This document shows positions 47,737-56,900 of a stretch of 64,000 nucleotides of DNA, in pieces. Within the stretch, counting starts at the first letter, position 1; each line of letters starts with the position of its first letter. The position numbers and the translations under genes are program-made. Source of the DNA: Hymenobacter siberiensis (GTDB lineage Bacteria; Bacteroidota; Bacteroidia; Cytophagales; Hymenobacteraceae); NCBI RefSeq assembly GCF_018967845.1, contig NZ_JAHLZZ010000001.1, positions 1,116,001-1,180,000 on the forward strand, written 5' to 3'. A model generated the notes under the pieces. It was not told where the DNA came from, made no database searches, and saw only the letters and a list, made by a program, of their open reading frames with translations.

Positions 47737-47936
47737 CCGTGTCCTCTTTTCCCCCACGCCCGCCGGCCCGCCGGTGCTGGCTGCCGCTGGTGTTCCTCCT
47801 GCTGCTCAGCGGCCCGCTGGCCGCCCAGTCCAGCCGCCGCTACTGGGAGGCCAACCCGGACTCGCTGCGCCGGGTGCTGGCCACCCAGCACGCCGACACG
47901 GCCCGCCTGCGCACGCTGCTGCACCTCTACGATACT
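47161..47936 (+). repeat. 776-bp direct repeat, copy 2
   Basis: Identical by eye to 42498-43273, spanning the kinase core of the fifth kinase, the junction and the start of the sixth. Copies are 4.66 kb apart in the same orientation. Confidence 0.85.
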
Positions 47937-50108
47937 CCGAGCCTCCTCTTTAACGTGTCTTTAGGCCCACAATTAGGGGAGTTGGTGCAGCTCACGCGCC
48001 GGCAGCAGCGTCCTGATGCCCCCGCCTTCCGCCTGAGCTATGCTGCGGCGCGGCTCGCCCAGGCGGAGCCCGCGCGCGCCCTCGACAGCCTGCGGGCGGC
48101 GGTCGAAGTGTTCGACCGCGTGGGGCGGCCCATTCCGTTCGTACTCGCAGCGGTGGCGTCTTATTTCCGACGGCTCAAGCAGCGGGCGGCGCAAATAGCC
48201 TATTTCGAAGCCAAGCTGGCACGGTACCAAGCCCGCGGTGCCCGGGAAAACACTTCCCACAGCTACCATGCGCTGGGCGGCCCTTTCTTGGAACAGGGAG
48301 ATTACAACCGGGCCATCAGCCACTACCTGCGCGCGGCGGACTTGGCCGTCACCTACGACCGGTCGTTTCAAGAAAATGAGCTTCAAGTAGTGGGCAGCTG
48401 CTACGCCGAGTGGGGCAACCCGACCAAGGCCCTGTACTTCCTGCGCCAGTCGTTGGCCGTGGATGCAACCTTGCCCCGGCGCAATGGCTTCGACTGGAAG
48501 AGCTACACGTACTGGGCCATGGCCCAGGCCTACCGCCAGCTGCGCAACTATCCCGCAGCCCTGCGCTATGCCAACCTGTCCTTAGCTGGTGTCCCCACCG
48601 ACACCACCCGCAGCTATGCGGCTTACGTTCCAGCTGTTCAGGCATGCGGCTTGGTGGTCAAAAGCGCGGTGCTGCTCGATATGAGACGCGTGGCCGAAGC
48701 CGGGCCCTTGCTGGTGCGGGCGCAGCACTTGGCCGACTCGCTCAAGATGGGCCTCACTTCCTCCAACGGCTACTTTGAGCTCGATGCCACCTGGGCGCGC
48801 TACTACGTCGCCCGTAACGAGCCGGTCCGCGCCGAAACCGATTGGCTCACGGCCTACCGCAAGGCCCGCGAAGCCAAGCTGGTGCCCCTGCGGCTGTCCT
48901 ACCTGCGCGCGCTGGCCGACTTCTACGCCCAGCGTGGGCAAACCGAACCCGCCGGCCGCTACGGCCGCCTCGGCTTGGCCCTGAGCGACTCGCTCAGCAC
49001 CCAGCAAGGCGCCTTTCACGTGGCCGGCTACGAAGCCGAGCGTGCCGAGCAGGCCCAGCAGCAGCGCATCGCCGCCTTGCGCTTGGCCCAGGTGCAGGAC
49101 GCCGCCCGCGCCCGCCGCCAGCGCCTGCTGCTGGGGGCCACGCTGGCGGTGCTGGCGTTGCTGGCGGGCCTGGGCTTCGTCCTCTGGCGCGCCAACCGCC
49201 AAAAGCAGTTCGCCAACGAGCAGCTCAACGAGCTCAACGCGGCCGTCACCCATCAGAAACAAGGCCTGCAGACCCAGCGCGACCAGCTCGACGCCTCCCT
49301 GACGGAGCTGCGCACCACGCAGGCCCAGCTCATTCAGGCCGAGAAGATGGCGAGTTTGGGCGAGCTCACGGCGGGCATTGCCCACGAGATTCAGAACCCG
49401 TTGAACTTCGTTAATAACTTTGCCGAGGTCAGCGCCGAGCTCATCACCGAGCTGGAAGAAGAGCAACAGAAACCCGACCGCGACCTGGAGCTGGAAGCCG
49501 AGCTGCTGACCGACCTCAAGCAGAACCTGCTCAAAATCAGCCAGCACGGCGGGCGGGCGGCCAGCATTGTGCGGGGCATGCTGGAGCACTCGCGCACCAG
49601 CTCCGGCGAGCGCACGCCCACCAACCTCAACCAGCTGGCCGACGAGTACCTGCGCCTGGCCTACCACGGCCTGCGCGCCAAAGACAAAACCTTCAACGCC
49701 ACGCTCAAGCCCGATTTCGACCCCGTCCTGCCGCCTGTCGAGGTTATTGCCCAGGACCTGGGCCGGGTGCTGCTCAACCTGCTCAGCAACGCGTTTTATG
49801 CCGTGCGCCAGCGCCAGCAGCGCGGCGTGGCCGGCTACGCGCCCACCGTGGGCATCAGCACCCGGCGGGTGGGTGAGAAGGTGGAAATCCGGGTGCGCGA
49901 CAACGGCCAGGGCATTCCCGAGGCCGTGCGGGCCAAAATATTTCAGCCTTTTTTCACCACCAAGCCCACCGGCGAGGGCACGGGCCTGGGCCTGTCGCTG
50001 AGCTATGATATTGTGACGCAGGGCCACGGCGGCACGCTCTCCGTGACGTCGGAGGAAGGCAGTTTTACCGAGTTTCTGATTAGCTTGCCTATTAATCAAA
50101 CAGGCTGA
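47739..50108 (+). CDS. TPR-sensor histidine kinase, sixth of seven
   Basis: The 789-residue protein is a near copy of the fourth kinase through residue 215 and again from about 320 to 535, with a private stretch between. The core has His549 in AGIAHEIQNPLNF, then FAEVSAELITELEEEQQKPD; the ATPase has DNGQGIPEA and [19 protein letters not shown], and the C-terminus is its own (SEEGSFTEFLISLPINQTG). Start is GTG 47739. A 200-base gap follows with no clear promoter. Confidence 0.92.
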   Translation: MSSFPPRPPARRCWLPLVFLLLLSGPLAAQSSRRYWEANPDSLRRVLATQHADTARLRTLLHLYDTPSLLFNVSLGPQLGELVQLTRRQQRPDAPAFRLSYAAARLAQAEPARALDSLRAAVEVFDRVGRPIPFVLAAVASYFRRLKQRAAQIAYFEAKLARYQARGARENTSHSYHALGGPFLEQGDYNRAISHYLRAADLAVTYDRSFQENELQVVGSCYAEWGNPTKALYFLRQSLAVDATLPRRNGFDWKSYTYWAMAQAYRQLRNYPAALRYANLSLAGVPTDTTRSYAAYVPAVQACGLVVKSAVLLDMRRVAEAGPLLVRAQHLADSLKMGLTSSNGYFELDATWARYYVARNEPVRAETDWLTAYRKAREAKLVPLRLSYLRALADFYAQRGQTEPAGRYGRLGLALSDSLSTQQGAFHVAGYEAERAEQAQQQRIAALRLAQVQDAARARRQRLLLGATLAVLALLAGLGFVLWRANRQKQFANEQLNELNAAVTHQKQGLQTQRDQLDASLTELRTTQAQLIQAEKMASLGELTAGIAHEIQNPLNFVNNFAEVSAELITELEEEQQKPDRDLELEAELLTDLKQNLLKISQHGGRAASIVRGMLEHSRTSSGERTPTNLNQLADEYLRLAYHGLRAKDKTFNATLKPDFDPVLPPVEVIAQDLGRVLLNLLSNAFYAVRQRQQRGVAGYAPTVGISTRRVGEKVEIRVRDNGQGIPEAVRAKIFQPFFTTKPTGEGTGLGLSLSYDIVTQGHGGTLSVTSEEGSFTEFLISLPINQTG

Positions 50109-50309
50109 TTACTGGCAATGCCTCCGGCCCGGCCTTGCTCGGCACACCAGCCGCTGTGCTGCTCTCTTTTCTGGTTCTACCACAGGATTTCACTGCTAAG
50201 CTACTGAACCATTGGCTGTATTTGGCGGTTTGGGCGGGGCTTTGGCCGGTGGCTTGGTGAATAAGCGCCGGCGGTATCAGTCACTTTTTTTCCCCTTAGA
50301 ACCAATTCG

Positions 50310-52304
50310 TTGATTTCTATTATTTCCCGGATTTCAGCTTTCCGTAGGCTTGGCTGGCTGGGCATCTGGTTGGCTGTGCTGGTAGCCGGCCCAAAGCCGG
50401 TGGTGGCCGGAATCCCGTCGCCGGGAGTGGCCGTAGACAGCCTGCGCCACCTGCTGACGCTGCCCCAGACCGACTTCAACCGCGTGACGCTGCTCTGCCA
50501 AATCAGCGACCAGCTCTGGACCCAGCACACCGACTCGGCCGCCGTGTACGCCAACAAGGCCTTGGCTCTGGCCCGCCGCATCCATTACCGGCAGGGCGAG
50601 GGCGCGGCCCTCAACCGCCTGGGGGCCGCCCTGCGCGAGAGCAACCTGGCGCGCTCGCTGGAGGTGTTTCAGCAGTCCTTGCACATTGCCGAAACCACCC
50701 ACGACCAGGGCCTGATTGCCCAGAACCTGCGCAGCATCGGCATAATCTACGTGTACTTGCGCGACAAGCGCCAAGGCCTGGCCTACTACTTCCGGGCCCT
50801 GAAAATTGGCGAGCAGCTGCACGACGAGTACCGCACGGTGATTGAGCTGAGCAACATTGGCCTGGCGTATGACTTGTTCGGCCAGCTCGATTCGGCCCGG
50901 ATTTTTCAGGAACGCGCCTACGCCCTGGCCCGCCGCCTGCACACCCCCACCAACTACATTCTGTACGGCCTGGGCAACGTGGCCCGCAAGAACGGCCAGG
51001 TGGCGCAGGCCCGCACGTACTACCGCCAAAGCATCGCCGAGTCGAAGAAGGTACACCACCTGCGCAGCCTCAATTTCGCCTACGTGGGCCTGGCCGAGCT
51101 GTACCAGCAAACCGGGCAGCCCGATTCCAGTATTTACTACGCCCGGCTGGGCTGCCAGGCGGCCCAGAACAATGGTTTTCTGCGCGGCGTGCTCAACGCC
51201 TGCACGCTGCTTACCAAGGATTTTAAACAGCGCGGCCGCCCCGACAGCGCCCTCAAGTACCAGAGCCTCATGCTGGTGATGAAGGACACGCTGTTTGGCC
51301 AGGAGAAGGTGATGCGCCTGCAAAGCCTCAACTACCGCGAGCAGCAGCGCACGCAGGAAGTGGCCGCCAGCCATGCCGCGCTGCGGGCCCGCTACCGCAC
51401 TGCCGCGCTAGTGGCCGGGCTGGTGGGCCTGCTGGTGCTGGCCGTGATTCTGGCCCGGCACGGCCGCCAGCAGCGGCGCGTCCGCATGGCGCTGGAGCAG
51501 TCGCTGGCCGAGCTCAAAACGGCCCAGGACCAGCTGGTGCAGCGCGAGAAAATGGCCTTTCTGGGCGAGCTCACGGCTGGCATTGCCCACGAGCTGCAAA
51601 ACCCGCTCAACTTCGTGAAAAACTTCGCCGAAGTAAGTGCCGAGCTGGTAGACGAAATCAACGGCGCCCCCCACAACTCCGCCCGCGACATCACCCTGGA
51701 ACGCGAAATTCTGGATGGCCTGAAGCTGAACCTGCAGCAAATCAGCCAGCACGGGCAGCGGGCCACGTCCATCATCAAGGGCATGCTGGAGCACTCCCGC
51801 ACCGGCAGCGGCCAGCGCGAGCCCACCAACCTCAACTCCCTCATCGAGGAAAGCCTGTGCCTGGCCTACCAGGGCCTGCGCACGAAGGATAAAGATTTTA
51901 ACGCCGAGTTTATCACCCGGCTCGACCCCGCCCTGCCGCCAATGTCGGTGGTGACGCAGGACCTGATTCGGGTTCTCATTAACCTGTTTACCAACGCCTT
52001 TCATGCCATGCAGCAGCGCCAGCGCCGCCACTCTGGGCCCGGGTACCAGCCGGCCCTCACGGTGAGTAGCCGGGTGGTGGCGGAACAGGTCGAAATCAGC
52101 ATTCGCGACAATGGCACGGGCATGTCTGACAAGGTGAAAGCCAAAATATTCCAGCCGTTTTTCACCACCAAGCCCGTGGGCGAGGGCACGGGCCTGGGCC
52201 TGTCCATGAGCCACGAAATAGTGACTAAGGGCCACGGCGGCACCCTCACCTTAGAAACCCGCGAGGGCGAGGGCACCGAATTCCTCATCCGCCTGCCGGC
52301 CTAA
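50310..52304 (+). CDS. TPR-sensor histidine kinase, seventh of seven
   Basis: The 664-residue protein has a signal peptide and a clearly canonical TPR sensor (about 60-355; GIIYVYLRDKRQGLAYYFRA and GLAYDLFGQLDSARIFQERA). A membrane helix near 368-385 precedes a coiled coil and the kinase core with His427 in [22 protein letters not shown] and [19 protein letters not shown]. The start is TTG 50310 (MISIISRISAFRR) because no in-frame ATG precedes the first TPR; this needs care. The core is closest to the first kinase. It ends 51 bases before the stand-alone receiver. Confidence 0.9.
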   Translation: MISIISRISAFRRLGWLGIWLAVLVAGPKPVVAGIPSPGVAVDSLRHLLTLPQTDFNRVTLLCQISDQLWTQHTDSAAVYANKALALARRIHYRQGEGAALNRLGAALRESNLARSLEVFQQSLHIAETTHDQGLIAQNLRSIGIIYVYLRDKRQGLAYYFRALKIGEQLHDEYRTVIELSNIGLAYDLFGQLDSARIFQERAYALARRLHTPTNYILYGLGNVARKNGQVAQARTYYRQSIAESKKVHHLRSLNFAYVGLAELYQQTGQPDSSIYYARLGCQAAQNNGFLRGVLNACTLLTKDFKQRGRPDSALKYQSLMLVMKDTLFGQEKVMRLQSLNYREQQRTQEVAASHAALRARYRTAALVAGLVGLLVLAVILARHGRQQRRVRMALEQSLAELKTAQDQLVQREKMAFLGELTAGIAHELQNPLNFVKNFAEVSAELVDEINGAPHNSARDITLEREILDGLKLNLQQISQHGQRATSIIKGMLEHSRTGSGQREPTNLNSLIEESLCLAYQGLRTKDKDFNAEFITRLDPALPPMSVVTQDLIRVLINLFTNAFHAMQQRQRRHSGPGYQPALTVSSRVVAEQVEISIRDNGTGMSDKVKAKIFQPFFTTKPVGEGTGLGLSMSHEIVTKGHGGTLTLETREGEGTEFLIRLPA

Positions 52305-52355
52305 GCCGGTCCGCGCCCTACCTTTGGCCCCGACTACTTTTCCAGCCTCCGCCCC

Positions 52356-52733
52356 ATGCAAATTCTGGTTGTTGATGATGAAACCGATGTGCGCGACCTG
52401 TTTTTGCAGCGCTTTCGCCGCGAAATCCGCAACGGCGAGATGAGCTTCAGCTTCGCTTTTTCGGGCGAGGAAGCCCTGACGTATCTGCGCGCCCACCAAT
52501 CCGAGGTGCTCATCATTCTCTCCGACATCAACATGCCCGGCATGAGCGGCCTCGACCTGCTCGGCCACGTCAAGGAGGAGTTTGAGATGCCGCCCACCAC
52601 CATGATAATGATTACGGCCTACGGTGACAATGCCAGCTACCAGCAGGCCATGAGCCTGGGGGCCAACGATTTTCTGACCAAGCCCGTCGATTTTGCCGTG
52701 CTCAAGGAAAAGCTTCAGCACCTGCTGCCCTAA
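52356..52733 (+). CDS. Stand-alone response regulator receiver (CheY-like)
   Basis: The 125-residue protein is a single receiver domain with acidic residues Asp7 and Asp8 in LVVDDE, phosphorylation site Asp57 in ILSDINMPG, the conserved Thr/Ser region MITAYGD and Lys in TKPVDF. It has no output domain, so it would act by protein contact or as a phosphate shuttle. It follows the kinase array, with a TACCTTTG word at 52319-52326 just upstream. It is a close relative of the receiver in the cyclase encoded 86 bases downstream. Confidence 0.95.
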   Translation: MQILVVDDETDVRDLFLQRFRREIRNGEMSFSFAFSGEEALTYLRAHQSEVLIILSDINMPGMSGLDLLGHVKEEFEMPPTTMIMITAYGDNASYQQAMSLGANDFLTKPVDFAVLKEKLQHLLP

Positions 52734-52782
52734 GCCAACATAGAAAGGGGAGCGGTAATCTAAGTGCCATCCTTTTCCGACG

Positions 52783-52790
52783 TATTTTTG
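52783..52790 (+). promoter_or_regulatory. Candidate -7 element for the cyclase gene
   Basis: TATTTTTG matches TAnnTTTG and lies 29 bases before the cyclase ATG. No convincing -33 element, so tentative. Confidence 0.35.
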
Positions 52791-52819
52791 TCCAACTATT
52801 CGGCCTTCTGCCAATCCTT

Positions 52820-53866
52820 ATGAAAACCAAGATTCTGGTGGTCGATGACGAAGCCGACCTCGAACTGCTTATCAAGCAGAAGTTTCGGCGCAAAATCCGG
52901 GAGAGTACCTACGAGTTTGTCTTCGCCACCAACGGCCAGGAAGCCCTCGACCGCATCCTCGAAAACCCGGATACCGATGTCATTCTCTCCGACATCAACA
53001 TGCCGGTGATGGATGGCCTCACCCTGCTCACCCACACCCACACCGAGTACCCGGCCATGAAAACGGTCATCGTATCGGCCTACGGCGACATGGGCAACCT
53101 GCGCATCGCCATGAACCGGGGCGCGTTCGATTTCGTGGTGAAACCCGTCGATTTTGCCGACCTGGAACTCACCATCGAAAAAACCGCCGAGCAGGTGCGC
53201 CAACTGCGCGACACGCTCCGCGCCATCCAGGAAAACAACATCCTGAAGATGTACGTCGATGAAACCGTGCTCAATTTCATGACGCGGCCCGACTTCGAAA
53301 ACCGCCTCCTGGCCTCCGAAACTGTGGAAGCCACCGTGGTTTTTCTCGATATCTGCGGCTTTACCTCGCTGGCCGAAAAGCTGCCGCCCACCGACGTGGT
53401 GAGCCTGCTCAACACGTATTTTGACTTGGTAGTGAAGGAGTTCATTTCCCAGGGCGGCCACGTCGATAAGTTCATGGGCGATGCCGTGATGGCCGTGTTC
53501 CGGGGCGAGCACCACCTCGACCGCGCCATCGATGCGGCTCTCTCGGCCCGCACCGCGCTCCAGCAGAGCCAGGCCCCGCTGCCCCCCGGCTTCGACTACC
53601 GCCCCAAAGTGAGCATCGGCGTGAACACCGGCGAAGTCGTATCCGGCAACATCGGCTCCGCCTCCCTCAAACGCCTGGATTACACTGTGATTGGCGACGT
53701 CGTGAATATGTCGCAGCGCTTGCAGTCGGCCGCCAAAGCCGGCCAGGTTATCATCAGCGAAGCCGTGTATTTTAAGGTGAAAGGGTCCTTTCACTGCCAG
53801 TATGTTGATGAGGTAGTACTCAAGAACAAGGCGTTGCCGGTAAAGATTTACGAAGTAATGGAGTAG
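52820..53866 (+). CDS. Receiver-adenylate cyclase (class III)
   Basis: The 348-residue protein has a receiver domain (about 4-125, Asp58 in ILSDINMPV, Lys109 in VVKPVDF), a short helix, and a class III cyclase domain (about 168-320). The catalytic residues are in place: metal-binding Asp177 (VFLDICGF) and Asp221 (DKFMGDAVMAVF), Lys217 and Asp293 that select adenine, and Asn296 and Arg300 for the transition state (IGDVVNMSQR). It is therefore expected to make cAMP when its receiver is phosphorylated. It follows the kinase array and the lone receiver, and is convergent with a gene for a cyclic-nucleotide-binding protein. Confidence 0.95.
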   Translation: MKTKILVVDDEADLELLIKQKFRRKIRESTYEFVFATNGQEALDRILENPDTDVILSDINMPVMDGLTLLTHTHTEYPAMKTVIVSAYGDMGNLRIAMNRGAFDFVVKPVDFADLELTIEKTAEQVRQLRDTLRAIQENNILKMYVDETVLNFMTRPDFENRLLASETVEATVVFLDICGFTSLAEKLPPTDVVSLLNTYFDLVVKEFISQGGHVDKFMGDAVMAVFRGEHHLDRAIDAALSARTALQQSQAPLPPGFDYRPKVSIGVNTGEVVSGNIGSASLKRLDYTVIGDVVNMSQRLQSAAKAGQVIISEAVYFKVKGSFHCQYVDEVVLKNKALPVKIYEVME

Positions 53867-53886
53867 GGAATAGCGCTAATCAGAGC

Positions 53887-53918
53887 ACGTCATGCTGAGC
53901 GCAGCCGAAGCATGACGT
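53887..53918. repeat. Short GTCATGC family hairpin
   Basis: 9-bp arms acgtcatgc (53887-53895) and gcatgacgt (53910-53918) with loop TGAGCGCAGCCGAA. It lies between the convergent cyclase and cNMP-binding genes, so it may end one or both transcripts. Confidence 0.7.
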
Positions 53919-53949
53919 TGTTTTATACCCTAAAACCCAACTCAGACCT

Positions 53950-56900
53950 CTACCCCGCCAGCTCGCGCATTTTCTCGTTCTGCGCCCTGATGCGCTGGCA
54001 CAGCATGCGCAGGATATTGCGCAGCACCTCGCCGCGCTCCTCCATCAGGTCGTAGAAATCTTCCTGGTCGATGCGGAAGGCCAGTACTTCGCTCAGGGCC
54101 GCCGCCGTGGCTGAGCGCGGCTCCGCATCAAGCAGGGCCAGCTCGCCAAAAAAGTCGCCCGGCCCGAAGGTGGCCAGCTGCTGCGGGCCGTTGAAAATGC
54201 CCACCTGCCCATCGTGCAGGATGAACAGCGAGGTACCGATGTCGCCTTTGGCAAAAATCTCCTCGCCTTCCCGAAAGGTTACCTCCTTCATAATGGGCAC
54301 GATACTACTGAGCACGTTTTCGGGCGTGGTGGCAAATAGGGCGGTGCTTTTCAGCACCACCACCCGCTCCAGGGCAGAAATGCGAGCGTCGGAAGTGGCG
54401 TGGGCGTGGCTCATTTCGAGGGGAAGATGAAGTTCGGAGAGGGGCACGCCACGGTGGGCAGCCAGCGCCCGGACCGCTACTCCGGCGCTTTCGCGTAACA
54501 GCAGGTAGGGCGAGGCGCAGTAGGGCCGCAGCAGGGCGGTCGCGTCGGTTTCGAGGGGCTGCCAGTGGCGCAGGGCCTGGCTTAGCGTCCAGGATGTGAA
54601 GGCGGTGTGGCCGTGGCGCAGCAGCAGCGTGGGCAGTGGCTCGGGCGTGGGCGGCGGCGCGTAGTGGTGCACGTGCGGCGGTGGGGCCACGGCGCTGCCG
54701 GCGGCGGCGCCCATTGGCACCAGGGTGTGATGATGAGCGGCCGGAGTCGGTACCGCCGTGAGTCCGGCAAACAGCCGCGCCTTCTCGGCCACGGGCGAGT
54801 CGTCGAGCAGCGCCTGCAAGCCCTGGTATACAGGTCGGGGGATGAGGTTGTCGAGGATTTCAAGGGCATTGGCCTGGCGCTCGCGGGCGGCGTGGGCCAC
54901 GTTGCGCTGGGCCGTGGCTACCAGTTCGGCATCGTAGAGCAGGGCCAGCAGGCCAAACACACGCTGGTGCAAGAGGGTCAATTCGTAGTCGACGGTTGCG
55001 GCCAGGGCCGGGCGGCCGTCGGCCACCACGCCTTGCAGCAGCTGCGCGGCCAGGCTGAATTCCTCGCGCAGCAGGTGCTCGAAGGTGGGCCGCTCGGCGG
55101 TGCGGGCCGGGAAGCGGCGCAGCGCCCGCAGCGCCAGCCCGCGCGAAAACAGGTGCGGGTGCCGGGCCAGCTCCAGCAGCACGGCGCGGCTGGCGGTGGT
55201 ATCGAGGCGTTCGAGCACGGTGGCCAGGCGCTGCGGGTGGGCGGGCTCGGCCTCCTGCAGTAGCACCTGGCGCAGCAGCGGCACCACGGCCGGGCCCAGG
55301 GCCACAAGGCTGTCGGCGGCCCCGGCCCAGCGGTGCTTATCATCGAGGGCGGCGAGCAGGTGGTGGGCCAGTTCGAGATGACCCACGGTACCGATGGCGC
55401 GGAGCGCGGCTTGAGCTACCTCCGGCTCGGAGCTGGCGAGGTGGCGCTCAATCAATTGCTGCTGAACATCCAGCGGGTAGAAACGTAGTAGTGCCAGTGC
55501 CGCCTGGTGCGCGCCGGGATGCGTATCGGTCAGCAGGGCCCGCAAACTTTTGCGGGCAGCCACGTTGCCCGTTTCCAGTGTCAGGCATCCCTGAATAGCA
55601 CCCTGCCGGGCAGCCAAATCAATCCCGGTCAAAAGCATATTCTGAACTGCTCTAACTGAATCGGGTGGGGTAGCAGTGGCTAATTCGCGGGCGGCTAATT
55701 CGCGTATTGCCGGAACCGGGTCGTGCTGGGCTAATCCTGCCAAAGTGTTGAGTGGCAGCGGCTGTGCCTCGGGGGTGGCCAGCAGGGCCAGCCGGACGCG
55801 CTCGTCGGGATGTTCGAGCAGGCGCGGGGCATGGGCGGGCAGCGACCCTGGCTCGTGCTTTCGTAGCCAGGCCACGGCATTCAGCACCTCGGTGGGGTGG
55901 GGGCTGAGCAGGTGGGCCAGCACGACGTGGCGGGCGGCATCGGGCAGGGCCAGCTCGGCGGTTTCGGTAAAGCGGCGGCCCAGGCCCTCCTTCAATTCGG
56001 CCAGATAATTCAGGTAGGTGCGGCGCAAAAACAGCAGCGCCAGCCCTAATAATGCGCCCATCCACACCAGGGGCAGGCCGCCATCGAGCAGGCCCGACGA
56101 ACGCAGGCCGAAGAACAGCCCGCCCGTGAGGGCCATGCCCAGCGGCTCATAAAAACCTTTGGCCAGCGTGTGCGCCGCCAGCCGTTGCGGCGGGGCCAGC
56201 GGCTGAAACAGCACCAGAAACACGGGGTCGAACACGGTGCGCCGCAGCACTTCCAGCAACAAGTACAGCCCGCAATAGAAGGCCAGCTGCCCGGTTTGCG
56301 AGTAGCCGCTAGCCACCTTGAAACCGCCGAACACGGCCAGCGCCACCAGCGCTACCACTGGCAGCAGCCGCAAGGACCATTGCACGCCGTAGCGCTCCAG
56401 CGCCTGCCGGCTCACCAGCAGCTTGAAGAACGTGGCGGCTAAGTACGTGGCCGCCAGTATCCAGCCCACCGACTGCATCACGTCCTCGGCCTCGTGAAAC
56501 TTGTGCTTCACGTTCAGGAAAAACATGTACTCCACGCCCGTAATCACGGCCGCGATGGCCACCAGGCTCAGGCACATGGCCAGCACCAGCTGGCTGCCGC
56601 CAAATAGCTGCTGCACCAGCTTCTTTGGTGGCTGGGCCACGGCCCGCACCGGCCGCGCCGTGGCTTCTACTACGTGCGACTTGAGGGTGGCCCGCAGCGT
56701 GAACAAGGCCCCCAGATAGGCCATAAATGCCACGCCCAGCAGCACCGGCAACTGGGCATCGCCGTGGATAAGCGCCGCCAGGATAGCCCCCAGGGCCTTG
56801 GCCGGCATATCGCCCGAGCTGATGATGCTGAACAGGCGCTTGCTCTGCCGCACATCAAACACCACCGCCGACACGCCCCAGAACTCCAGGTTAGTGAGCA

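Noticed and set aside
37128..52304. Kinase array as an assembly error
   Set aside because: The seven sensors differ clearly and each frame is intact, so the array is real in outline; only the copy number around the identical 776-bp repeat needs long-read confirmation.
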